From positions 1 through 57,350 of the forward strand of contig QCFB01000010.1 of the NCBI GenBank assembly GCA_003280345.1: a DNA stretch of 57,350 bases, written 5' to 3'. This document shows positions 9,200 through 15,445 of the stretch, in pieces. The position numbers and the translations under genes were made by a program. Numbering within the stretch: the stretch's first letter is position 1; each line of letters begins with the position of its first letter. The notes beneath the pieces are model-generated. The model had not been told where the DNA came from. It saw only the letters and a list, made by a program, of their open reading frames with translations, and did no database searches. Origin of the DNA: Prochlorococcus sp. AG-363-A16. Its GTDB lineage: Bacteria > Cyanobacteriota > Cyanobacteriia > PCC-6307 > Cyanobiaceae.

Positions 9200-9310
9200 A
9201 TGATTGCAAGTTTTAGTGCGAATCAACTTATAGATACCTACATTCTTAGCCCCTCCTCCCGCCTAGCTAAATTTGTTGACCAATTATCTTTTCGAGGAGT
9301 CATAATCTAA
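9200..9310 (+). CDS. Possible 36-aa small protein
   Basis: ATG at 9200 gives 36 residues beginning MIASFSANQLIDTYILS and ending LSFRGVII. A good Shine-Dalgarno, AGGAAGG, lies at 9185-9191 with about 8 nt spacing, which is the main support. It is weakly hydrophobic with no family recognised. Confidence 0.4.
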   Translation: MIASFSANQLIDTYILSPSSRLAKFVDQLSFRGVII

Positions 9311-9412
9311 TAAGAACCCTTTGCTAGATATATGTTGCAGAAAGATTGCATAAAGAACCAAGTCCTATCTTACTGAATAAGATTTACTCAGTTAAAACAT
9401 TTGTCTTTTGCT

Positions 9413-9553
9413 GTGGAATTGTCTAATTTTTTGGTTTGGGCATCTATTCCATTTGTTTTAATAACAGCATATTTTGGGACAAGGAACGGCTATTACGACA
9501 GTGATAACTATGAGGGTGATGGCTGTGCTCATGATGTTTTGCGAGATAAATAG
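9413..9553 (+). CDS. 46-aa membrane-anchored small protein
   Basis: GTG at 9413 (or in-frame TTG at 9401) opens a frame with a hydrophobic helix (FLVWASIPFVLITAYFG) followed by an acidic tail containing RNGYYDSDNYEGDGCAHDV. The sharp change from helix to a Gly/Asp/Tyr-rich tail with one Cys and one His looks like a selected protein, not noise. I believe similar tails occur in other marine picocyanobacteria, but this is from memory. Function unknown. It lies convergent with psbN. Confidence 0.6.
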   Translation: MELSNFLVWASIPFVLITAYFGTRNGYYDSDNYEGDGCAHDVLRDK

Positions 9554-9698
9554 AAATATAAGGTCTCTTTAATTGTTTTAGATTAACGTTTTGACCAATT
9601 GCCCAACTTATCTGTTGTTTAATGATCATTAGTTTTAATTTAATCCATTAGGATTATTTTTCTTGAGTTTATATAGAAGATTTGCTTGTTTCAAGACA

Positions 9699-9839
9699 CT
9701 AGTCATCATCAGCTTCCCATGGGTCTAATAGTTTTCTTGAAGGTGGACCAAAAGAAAAATATACCCCTAAGCTGGTTAGTCCAATTACTCCAATAAGCAA
9801 CACGATTATTAAAGAGAAAGCTGGTGATGACGTTTCCAT
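9699..9839 (-). CDS. psbN: PsbN protein
   Basis: A 46-aa protein encoded on the minus strand. It begins METSSPAF, has one hydrophobic helix (LIIVLLIGVIGLTSLGVY) and ends with FGPPSRKLLDPWEADDD, matching the PsbN pattern (ME.., helix, FGPPS-x-x-L-x-DP and an acidic end). PsbN is a thylakoid protein needed for assembly and repair of photosystem II; it is not a stable core subunit. In many cyanobacteria psbN lies next to psbH, but no psbH is seen here. A longer frame over the same bases in another phase is a shadow. Confidence 0.88.
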   Translation of the reverse strand: METSSPAFSLIIVLLIGVIGLTSLGVYFSFGPPSRKLLDPWEADDD

Positions 9840-10106
9840 TAAAGCTTCTAAGAATAATTACCTTAGTACTGCAATGCTTTTGAATATACAAAGTCGTGAC
9901 CTATCTCGTGGGCTATTTAGTCACCGTAAGGAAATAACGCTCAACAAATTGAATTCTTGCTTGCTTCTCAAGCTTATTTGAGTTCTTGTCCTTAGCTCTT
10001 AAGGCTGTCTGGGAGAGGAACTAGGTTATCTAACTTCAACTAAATCTGAAAAGAACTAGTTGGCCAGGTCTCCTTTAATGCTTATTAGAGCTAATTGTGA
10101 TGTGTA

Positions 10107-10118
10107 CTCCTATAGGAG
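10107..10118 (+). promoter_or_regulatory. Palindrome covering the ribosome binding site of the Nif11 gene
   Basis: CTCCTATAGGAG is a perfect 12-bp palindrome whose right arm is the Shine-Dalgarno AGGAG of the gene at 10125. In RNA it can fold as CTCC-TATA-GGAG and hide the site. It may instead be an operator. The role is inference. Confidence 0.45.
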
Positions 10119-10124
10119 ACGATC

Positions 10125-10295
10125 ATGTCAAAGAAACAACTAGAAACGTTTTTTGCTAAAGCTGTTGTTGACACTCAACTGAGACGTCAAATAGACGACT
10201 GTGGTTCCAATACCAGTTGCATTGCTGATGTTGGGGAAAAATATGGGCACAAGTTTTCTCCAGCAACCGTAAGTCATTGGAAAAGAGACCATTAA
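10125..10295 (+). CDS. Nif11-like leader-type peptide
   Basis: A 56-aa Nif11-domain-like peptide. It shows the family pattern MSKKQLETFFAKAVVDTQLR (amphipathic start with F-x-x-K-x-x-x-D-x-x-L) followed by a short Ile/Ala segment and KYGHKFSP, equivalent to the G-x-x-[FI]-[ST] end of the domain. Nif11 domains serve as leader peptides for lanthipeptides such as prochlorosins. This peptide has two Cys (CGSNTSC) inside the domain and no double-Gly cut site or core after it, and no LanM-type enzyme is in the window, so it may act alone. AGGAG lies 6 nt before the ATG. Two hairpins follow. Confidence 0.7.
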   Translation: MSKKQLETFFAKAVVDTQLRRQIDDCGSNTSCIADVGEKYGHKFSPATVSHWKRDH

Positions 10296-10333
10296 ATAAG
10301 TCCACTAGCAAAGGACTTTGCTAGTGGACTTAT
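10296..10333 (+). terminator. Strong hairpin after the Nif11 gene
   Basis: ATAAGTCCACTAGCAAA and TTTGCTAGTGGACTTAT form a perfect 17-bp stem around a GGAC loop, starting right after the stop codon. No U-tract follows, so it may be an RNA-stabilising hairpin or a bidirectional terminator. Confidence 0.65.
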
Positions 10334-10366
10334 CGAGGGTTTAATTTCTTCGTTTAAGGCTTCTCA

Positions 10367-10393
10367 AGCCCTCTGCATGCCTTGCAGAGGGCT
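10367..10393 (+). terminator. Second hairpin after the Nif11 gene
   Basis: AGCCCTCTGCA and TGCAGAGGGCT form a perfect 11-bp GC-rich stem with a 5-nt loop, 33 nt after the first hairpin. It also lacks a clear U-tract. The two together effectively isolate the Nif11 gene from downstream DNA. Confidence 0.55.
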
Positions 10394-10651
10394 GTCATGG
10401 ACTAAAACTTACTTCTTCTAACGAAAAAGGTCCTAGGGGCAATAGAGAGGTCTGTTTATTTATATGTAAATTCAGGGTTTTGTGATTAATGCTTGTTTGG
10501 AAATTTCCCTAAAAAGATGTCTGGCCTTGAATTGTCTTTGAAGGCCTTTGGTCGATTAAGTTTTAGGCACCATCTCAGCGGAAGAAGTTGTATCAAACAA
10601 AAAATCTGGTTGTATAGAGTTTATGGTAATTAAACGGTTTTCGGAAAATCC

Positions 10652-10786
10652 TTGAAAGCACTTACATTTTGGCCACTACTTGGATTTTGTCTTGTTCTAA
10701 TTGGACTCTTAGTGGATTTTGAGGTGCGAATAATTAGGTCTGACGATGACCCCAAAGAAATTAAGGGTAAGGAAGAAGTTAACTGA
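10652..10786 (+). CDS. 44-aa membrane protein, upstream tandem paralog
   Basis: TTG at 10652 opens 44 residues: a hydrophobic helix (WPLLGFCLVLIGLLVDFEV) then a charged tail with IIRSDDDPKEIKGKEEVN. It is clearly related to the gene at 10922: the aligned features are G-F/L-x-L-V/I-L-IGL, F-E-V/I, a Ser-Asp-Asp-(Asp)-Pro-x-x-I block and an ending of E-E-K/V-N. Similarity over helix and tail means both are probably translated despite the TTG starts. An in-frame stop (10631) fixes the upstream limit. Function unknown; after the TGA the same phase stays open to 10864 with hydrophobic residues. Confidence 0.55.
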   Translation: MKALTFWPLLGFCLVLIGLLVDFEVRIIRSDDDPKEIKGKEEVN

Positions 10787-10921
10787 AAGGACTTTCTTCG
10801 TATTCGTTTTGTGATTCTAGGGATTGGTTTAAGTGTTTGGACCTATGGAAGATTCTTAAAATGAATTAAGGCAAACGAACCTCACAAGATATAAGCTGAT
10901 TAGAGGGATTTTGTAAAACCC

Positions 10922-11053
10922 TTGGCTATCTCTCCTGATTGGTCCACAATTGGACTTATTTTGATCTTGATTGGCTTGTTTGGAAAATTCGAGATCAAGT
11001 CGATCGAATCTGATGATCCTGAGTCAATTAGAAGTGAGGAAAAAATTAACTAA
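10922..11053 (+). CDS. 43-aa membrane protein, downstream tandem paralog
   Basis: TTG at 10922 opens 43 residues with a hydrophobic helix (WSTIGLILILIGLFGKFEI) and an acidic tail (SIESDDPESIRSEEKIN). It is the paralog of the gene at 10652 and lies about 135 nt downstream in the same direction. AGAGGGA lies 12-18 nt upstream of the start. Helix first, charged tail last suggests a single-pass inner or thylakoid membrane protein. The homologous reading frame is the main evidence; no family name is known to me. Confidence 0.55.
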   Translation: MAISPDWSTIGLILILIGLFGKFEIKSIESDDPESIRSEEKIN

Positions 11054-11458
11054 TAAAGCTGCTTAGCTAATTCCGATACAAGTTGATATGCCATAAGTTA
11101 TTGGGACCATACTAAAGTGCTTGAAAGACAAGCTGGCTATAATAAATTTGTATACTGATCAGATAGTTCTGAGAATTACAACATTATTAGGTGCCAAATA
11201 TTAAATCCGATCTGCCATCTCAACTTGAAAATAATAATCCTAAGGCTTTTTTTTACGTAGCTTTTTGGACTAATAAATTTAAGATAAGAAGAATTTTCTA
11301 AGTTTATTTAGACTTATCTAAGAAGCCTTCTTCTGCTTTGTACAACTACAAAAAGAAGATATTGAATTAGTGCAGATTTGACTTGATTGAATTAATATTT
11401 ATATTGAGGATGTAAATGACTCTCAACAAGAGTTGATGGTGGAGGCGATTGTAAAAAC
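11054..11458. other. Gene-poor AT-rich stretch
   Basis: No convincing gene in about 400 nt. A GTG-started 36-codon frame near 11191-11301 (VPNIKSDLPSQLENN at the start) has no good ribosome site and ordinary composition, so it is not called. Confidence 0.35.
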
Positions 11459-11926
11459 ATGTCCAATGAAGAAAAAAACGAATTGACCGGGGACAGAAAA
11501 CGCCTTGCGCAAGCTCTTCGAGAGGGTTTAGGAGGAGTGCGTTCTTTGTTTGTGGCAATTACAGCACTTGTAATCACCCTTGCTGAACGACGCCCAAAGC
11601 CTGAGGAGACTTCACTTGCGATTAAAAGGAGCGAGGTTGTTAATGACTTCCAAACAAATGACTTCCAAACAATTGAGAGCGCTAATCAAATGAAAAGTTA
11701 TGAAGTTCAGCAAAGCTCTTCTATTCAAGTTCTAACTAATTATATTTACCCGTTTTTTGCGGCAATAAGTACAGTCGCTTTAATTGTGGGAGTTTCAAGA
11801 TTAGCCCCCATCGCAGAGTGGGCTAGGAATCAAAATGCTTGTATTGAAAGGACTTTAAATATTGATGGTTCTGCTGCAGAAAGGCTTTCTAACCAAGTAA
11901 AAAACTGTAATGGTGGACATGATTAG
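11459..11926 (+). CDS. Two-helix membrane protein with C-terminal Cys pair
   Basis: A 155-aa protein. A soluble basic N-terminus (MSNEEKNELTGDRKRLAQAL) leads to a first weak helix (VRSLFVAITALVITLAE), a variable linker with a tandem NDFQT repeat, then a clear helix (YIYPFFAAISTVALIVGV) and a C-terminal domain RLAPIAEWARNQNACIER ... VKNCNGG. This C-terminal pattern recurs in the 96-aa protein at 23954 (RLEPISEQSKLWNGCVE ... NLCNGS), so the two are paralogs. The two Cys lie on the far side of the helix and could pair. Function unknown. Confidence 0.72.
   Translation: MSNEEKNELTGDRKRLAQALREGLGGVRSLFVAITALVITLAERRPKPEETSLAIKRSEVVNDFQTNDFQTIESANQMKSYEVQQSSSIQVLTNYIYPFFAAISTVALIVGVSRLAPIAEWARNQNACIERTLNIDGSAAERLSNQVKNCNGGHD
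11642..11671 (+). repeat. Tandem 15-bp repeat inside a gene
   Basis: AATGACTTCCAAACA occurs twice in direct succession, adding five residues in frame (NDFQT twice) to the linker of the 155-aa membrane protein. Looks like recent in-frame slippage. Confidence 0.85.
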
Positions 11927-12067
11927 GTTTGAGATTATTTTTTCTTTTCTTGTCTTAATTAATTTTAGAATACGACTAATGTAATTTTTATAGAATGAAG
12001 ACGGCTTAAGTTATTTTTATTAGACTGTTAGAAAGTACTAATAAATCAAAATCTTTGGTTGATTAAA

Positions 12068-12250
12068 TTAATTTTTTGTTGAGGTGCCTTCATTTTGCAG
12101 TTGTCTTAGGTATCTCTTGCGTTGACCGCTTCCTTCCATCTCAACATACCAACCACAAGCTAACCTGTGATCCTTTTCTTCAAAGCTTGGGTGTTCGGGA
12201 AGCTTTGAGATCTTTTTCTTTGGATGATTCATATGTAAATTAAACACCAT
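12068..12250 (-). CDS. Small basic hypothetical protein
   Basis: A 60-aa protein (or 54 aa from the ATG at 12232, starting MNHPKKKISKLPEHPSFEE). The middle, DHRLACGWYVEMEGSG, followed by QRKRYLRQLQ, looks like a real conserved core and is likely shared among marine picocyanobacteria (from memory of similar small proteins). No signal or helix for the membrane. Nothing nearby hints at its role. Confidence 0.55.
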   Translation of the reverse strand: MVFNLHMNHPKKKISKLPEHPSFEEKDHRLACGWYVEMEGSGQRKRYLRQLQNEGTSTKN

Positions 12251-12566
12251 TGCTTAGTTTTTGAATTGGTATAGAGATGGTTGTTTCTTTCAGAACCAGG
12301 CAGAATTCAGTGACAACCTAACTTCTACTGCATTGAGCCCTGTAACTAAGGTTGATTCAAAAGTGAATGTCTTTTATTTTATCAGGCATTCAAAATGCTT
12401 TATTAAAGAAAGCGACTGATGAACAGTCTTGATGCTTTTGCATAGCAGCAAGAAAATGATTGCATGCTTCTTAAAAGTTGTTGTATAAGGTTGAAAATGA
12501 TCAAAAGTTATAAGTACAAATTTGTGTGGGAGCTGCTTAGGTAATATTCTTTAAGGGTTAAATATT
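12251..12566. other. Intergenic
   Basis: About 316 nt between the divergently read genes at 12250 (minus) and 12579 (plus). No protein or RNA gene was recognised on either strand. Confidence 0.4.
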
Positions 12567-12578
12567 TTGAGGTTAATT

Positions 12579-12764
12579 ATGTTTTTATTTGCAACAACTG
12601 GAGCTTTTGGAACTAACTTCTCTTTGGATCAGCTTGTAGTCGTTAACCTAGCGGCAATTCTTGTAGGTACAACATTTAATGCTCCTCAAAAGGTTATTAA
12701 GTGGGGTGGTGTAGTAGTTGCCGTAGTTACGACTACCTGCGCACTTTGGTGCACCCATCATTAG
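12579..12764 (+). CDS. 61-aa two-helix membrane protein
   Basis: ATG at 12579 begins MFLFATTGAFGTNFSLDQL and includes two hydrophobic segments (LVVVNLAAILVGTTF and VVVAVVTTTCALWC) separated by NAPQKVIKWGG, a typical positive cytoplasmic loop. An upstream in-frame TTG at 12567 adds four residues and is less likely. It is followed within 3 nt by an inverted repeat shared with the convergent minus-strand gene. No family recognised. Confidence 0.6.
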   Translation: MFLFATTGAFGTNFSLDQLVVVNLAAILVGTTFNAPQKVIKWGGVVVAVVTTTCALWCTHH

Positions 12765-12766
12765 GT

Positions 12767-12825
12767 ATAAACACTTATAGGCACGCTTGCGTCTTTAAGG
12801 AGTAAGCATGCCTATAAGTATTTAT
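12767..12825. terminator. Shared inverted repeat between convergent genes
   Basis: ATAAACACTTATAGGCA (12767-12783) pairs with TGCCTATAAGTATTTAT (12809-12825), 16 of 17 positions, around a 25-nt loop. It sits between a plus-strand gene ending at 12764 and a minus-strand gene ending at 12829, as expected of a bidirectional terminator. Confidence 0.6.
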
Positions 12826-12828
12826 GGG

Positions 12829-12912
12829 CTACACATCATCTGCTTGATTTTTCTTTGTTATGTAGTTCCATTCAAAAAGATTTGGTAAAGGTTGTTCTGG
12901 AAGCGGAATCAT
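12829..12912 (-). CDS. 27-aa small protein
   Basis: Minus-strand ATG at 12912 opens 27 residues beginning MIPLPEQPLPNLFEWNYI and ending KKNQADDV. A GGAGGG lies about 14 nt upstream. The Pro-rich start and polar end do not look like random translation of AT-rich DNA, and the gene ends at the shared inverted repeat. No function is known; longer overlapping plus-strand frames are considered shadows. Confidence 0.45.
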   Translation of the reverse strand: MIPLPEQPLPNLFEWNYITKKNQADDV

Positions 12913-13019
12913 TCAGTGAGACTTTCCCTCCGTTCTTTTGTCTCGCAGCCTGCTCATCAATATCAAACTTCTTAAGCCTATTGATCAAAAGTTACGCTTC
13001 CCCTAAGCGGCATAGATAC

Positions 13020-13110
13020 AAGAAAACCCGCCAAGGGCGGGCTCTCGGAGATCATGAGCAAGTGTTTCCTTGTTTCCACTGCCCTGAGGATCTCACCTCC
13101 TCACATATGT
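13020..13110 (-). ncRNA. Yfr2-family-like small RNA
   Basis: On the minus strand the order is TGTGAGGAGGTGAGATCCTC (hairpin GAGGA/TCCTC), then GCAGTGGAAACAAGGAAACA followed by CTTGC (stem GC-GTG/CAC-GC around the doubled GGAAACA motif), then GCCCGCC-CTT-GGCGGG followed by TTTTCTT, a rho-independent terminator. The doubled GGAAACA loop and 5' hairpin fit my memory of cyanobacterial Yfr2/Cyano-1 RNAs. TGTGAGGAG is the complement of the CTCCTCACA core of the conserved Yfr1 motif. No open frame fits. The exact 5' end is not determined. Confidence 0.7.
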
Positions 13111-13163
13111 ATTTTTACTTATTGAATCAATTTTAGCAAGCTTTATGGCCAATAAAAAAGGCC

Positions 13164-13467
13164 CTTGCGAAACGCGCCGGACCTGGGTGATGGGGGACTT
13201 ATTTTCTAAGCGAGATTATGGCTAAAATCAACCCCCATAAGTAGTGTTTTTTCTTGAACAATATTTAGGCAACGCTACAAATAGCGTGTATCTTCTGACT
13301 ACAAATCACTTGACAACTATTAGTGACCAAGGAAAAGGTTGGGTGATGGAGATCAAATGGTCTTAAGCAAGAGAGTCTCTTCTGTGCATGTGGTTTTTTT
13401 TTAGTGGTTATTTGTTGAATGCTTTGCCTTAATGGTCATTATGGAGATATTGGATTAAACCAGATTC
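13164..13467. other. Intergenic with a possible promoter
   Basis: No gene seen between the Yfr2-like RNA and the DUF2839-like gene. A TTGACA near 13310 (ACTTGACAACTATTAG) could be a -35 box, but no confident -10 was assigned. Confidence 0.3.
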
Positions 13468-13653
13468 ATGGGAGAAGCAAAACGGCGTAAAGAACAGGGC
13501 CTACCTCCTAGGCAAAAGAAAAAGGGAAATAAAGAAGAGAACTCAAACTCCTTAAATGCATTATTCAAAGGTCCCAGGCTCGGATTATATCTAGGAGCGG
13601 CTTTTGTTATTTATCTGATTTACGATGTAATTCACTACTACACACGTGGCTAA
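13468..13653 (+). CDS. DUF2839-like small membrane protein
   Basis: A 61-aa protein starting MGEAKRRKEQGLPPR, the hallmark opening of the cyanobacterial DUF2839 family (recognised from memory). A basic Lys-rich segment (QKKKGNKEE) follows, then one membrane helix (LGLYLGAAFVIYLIYDVI) and a short polar end. The positively charged N-terminus should be cytoplasmic. ATG start. Function of the family is unknown to me. Confidence 0.78.
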   Translation: MGEAKRRKEQGLPPRQKKKGNKEENSNSLNALFKGPRLGLYLGAAFVIYLIYDVIHYYTRG

Positions 13654-13742
13654 TTATTAGTTTTTGGCAAATTGGGTGGTAGGCCTCAATTTAAAAGAAA
13701 CTATGCTCCAGCAGCTTCATATGAGTAAGGGAGCCGTTACAG

Positions 13743-13760
13743 CCCCCCCCCCTCTCTCTC
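13743..13760. repeat. C10 (TC)4 simple-sequence tract
   Basis: Ten consecutive C followed by TCTCTCTC, a GC homopolymer unusual in this AT-rich genome. It lies between the gene ending at 13653 and the minus-strand gene ending at 13804, outside both. It could be a slippage-prone site or an assembly weak spot. Confidence 0.8.
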
Positions 13761-13803
13761 TTGATAGGTCCTAAGTGATCCCATTACTCAACTGCGGAAG
13801 GAA

Positions 13804-14097
13804 TTAAGTCTTGACATCGAACTTTTCAGGTTTTTTAGCAGAGAGCCCAGCTTTTTTTTCTGTTGGTGCTAATGATTTGAGTTCTTCTTGAAGCTCATGC
13901 TCACGTTCTTCAATGATTTTGACGCGTGATTGATAGGTCTCTTCAAGCTTTTTACGGGAGGCTTCAAGATTGTCGAGTTCGAGTTGACGTTGATTACGCC
14001 TGATCTCTTCTAGTTGGCTATCAGAGACGACATAAACAGTCTTCATGGGAGAAAAGAATGAATCAGCGACGAATGTGTCGAATAAGGATGTGTACAT
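13804..14097 (-). CDS. Coiled-coil hypothetical protein
   Basis: A 97-aa soluble protein. It opens MYTSLFDTFVADSFFSPMK, followed by TVYVVSDSQLEEIRRNQ, a long charged helix with coiled-coil character (LELDNLEASRKKLEETYQ onward to EELKSL) and a Lys-rich tail. ATG start at 14097; a later Met (MKTVYVVSD) is possible. The T-V-Y-V-V-S-D strand before a coiled coil looks like a defined module, but no family is recognised. Nearby genes give no clue. Confidence 0.6.
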   Translation of the reverse strand: MYTSLFDTFVADSFFSPMKTVYVVSDSQLEEIRRNQRQLELDNLEASRKKLEETYQSRVKIIEEREHELQEELKSLAPTEKKAGLSAKKPEKFDVKT

Positions 14098-14589
14098 GAT
14101 GTTCTGGGAGGAAACACCATTACTTTGCCTACAGTCTCATCAAGAACTAATGCTGTAAACCGAAGAAATTTATACGGTAAATATCACCCACTTCGGTTAG
14201 TACAACAAAAAGGTCGAAAAAACCGCAGACAATTGTCATTCAGCCTCCTTGATATCCGTTGCGATACTTGTAAACCGTTACGACTACTAGTTTTGCTCCA
14301 CTACTTTAGGAGTACTATTTCGCAGGTTCTAACTCTCTAGATCCGACTTGGTTCTCAGCAGTTAACAGAACTCATTGTTGACGTTTTTATTTATCGCTCT
14401 CTACTGGTTTTTTGCTGATAAATACCATATTGACTGATTCTTTACTCGAGTGCACGGAAAAGCCTTCTAAACATCTTTCTTTCTCTTCTTTTCGTTAGGC
14501 ATTATTTAAAATATCTGTAGCCTTTCCACTTTCGCAGATATCCAAGCAAGATTGAACGTTATAACGACTTCAGGAACTTATTCCAAAAT
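14098..14589. other. Gene-poor stretch
   Basis: About 490 nt. A TTG-started 71-codon frame at 14125-14340 has a shuffled, Arg/Leu/Ser-rich composition and no ribosome site and is not called. Nothing else was recognised. Confidence 0.35.
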
Positions 14590-14721
14590 TCAATTAAGTC
14601 TAAGTTTGAGCAGAACTAGTAGTAGACAAGCAACCATAACCCAATAGAGCCAAGTAAGGTTTAGGGAAAAAGCTAATAGAAGACCAACTGTAAAAAGGAC
14701 ACAAAAACGACCAAGGGTCAT
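14590..14721 (-). CDS. 43-aa two-helix membrane protein
   Basis: Minus-strand ATG at 14721 opens MTLGRFCVLFTVGLLLAFSL and continues through LTWLYWVMVACLLLVLL to the end KLRLN. Two closely spaced hydrophobic helices with Arg near both ends would give a helical hairpin. It is transcribed away from the DUF1651 promoter at 14777. No known family recognised. The strongly hydrophobic, well-formed pattern supports coding. Confidence 0.5.
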   Translation of the reverse strand: MTLGRFCVLFTVGLLLAFSLNLTWLYWVMVACLLLVLLKLRLN

Positions 14722-14776
14722 GATTTGTTTTGGCTGAGAACTCCATGAGGATATTAGTAGTTACCTAATCAATCAG

Positions 14777-14812
14777 TTGACAACGTTTCTTTAACCTGCT
14801 AGTACATATGTA
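14777..14812 (+). promoter_or_regulatory. Promoter with palindromic -10 region, DUF1651 copy 1
   Basis: TTGACA (14777-14782), 17-nt spacer, TAGTAC (14800-14805) then ATATGTA. The same boxes with exactly the same spacing occur at 18576 before the second DUF1651 gene, while the spacers differ. AGTACATATGTATT is a near-palindrome (12 of 14) over the -10, as expected of an operator. Confidence 0.7.
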
Positions 14813-14911
14813 TTGCTACGAGAACATGACTTCAGCCTCTTCCCCTTATGCCGTATTTCGCGCGTCTGACTGGAGCCCTGTAGCACGACCACCAATGCCT
14901 CAGAAGGAATT

Positions 14912-15160
14912 ATGCAGAGAAATGGCTGGCTTCAGGACCCAAACACGCAAAACACCAAACGTTTCCATCGAGATGAAAAAAGCTGGTTCCGCGATCCAAA
15001 AGTCTTTATTGATTCAGGAAGACCTCTTTCAAATGAGCATGCCCTTTTAAAGAGCCGAAGCCATGTCGCTTTACGTGCCGCTCAAGAAGAATGGATGAAA
15101 TTGCGACAAGAGGGTTGGAGAACAGTTTGCCCTCAATGGGGATCTGATGTCGATGTTTAG
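14912..15160 (+). CDS. DUF1651 family protein, copy 1
   Basis: An 82-aa protein of the marine picocyanobacterial DUF1651 family (family name from memory). It shares with the copy at 18617 the pattern NGWL-x-x-P, then RFHRD-x-KSW-x-x-x-P-x-VF-I/V-D and a later helix ending in EGW/DGW. Function unknown. ATG at 14912 fits the homology, but it lies about 100 nt after the promoter, whereas copy 2 starts almost at the promoter. Another phase is open from 14808/14826 with ATG (MTSASSPYAVF ... PPMPQKEL) and overlaps this gene, so a frameshift near 14900 or a leader ORF is possible. Confidence 0.72.
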   Translation: MQRNGWLQDPNTQNTKRFHRDEKSWFRDPKVFIDSGRPLSNEHALLKSRSHVALRAAQEEWMKLRQEGWRTVCPQWGSDVDV

Positions 15161-15445
15161 CTAGGAGTGACCATGGTTAAAGAAGAAGCCTTGTGTTGCC
15201 AGAGCAATGTATGAGGCTTGTAGGACCTTTAAAAGTTTTAATGCTTACCAATCCATCAAGAGCTGTTTTTTAGACTTTTAGATGGCTGACTTAATAGGTA
15301 TTGCAAGACAATACGGCGTTAACAATCATCGTCCTGAAGGCATCTAAGATAGAGACAATCCAGTTAAAACCCCTTCGGCAAATAGTCAATATTGACCAAA
15401 TACAACTTTTCTTGCTAGATGTGGAAGGTAGGAATTAACGACCTT

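Noticed and set aside
9709-9891. 60-codon minus-strand frame
   Set aside because: It is the shadow of psbN in another phase of the same strand; psbN matches a known family from start to end.
12855-13136. 93-codon plus-strand frame
   Set aside because: It runs antisense through the small gene at 12829 and through the Yfr2-like RNA; its protein has no coherent composition.
14125-14340. 71-codon plus-strand frame
   Set aside because: TTG start, no ribosome site, Arg/Leu/Ser-rich random-like product.
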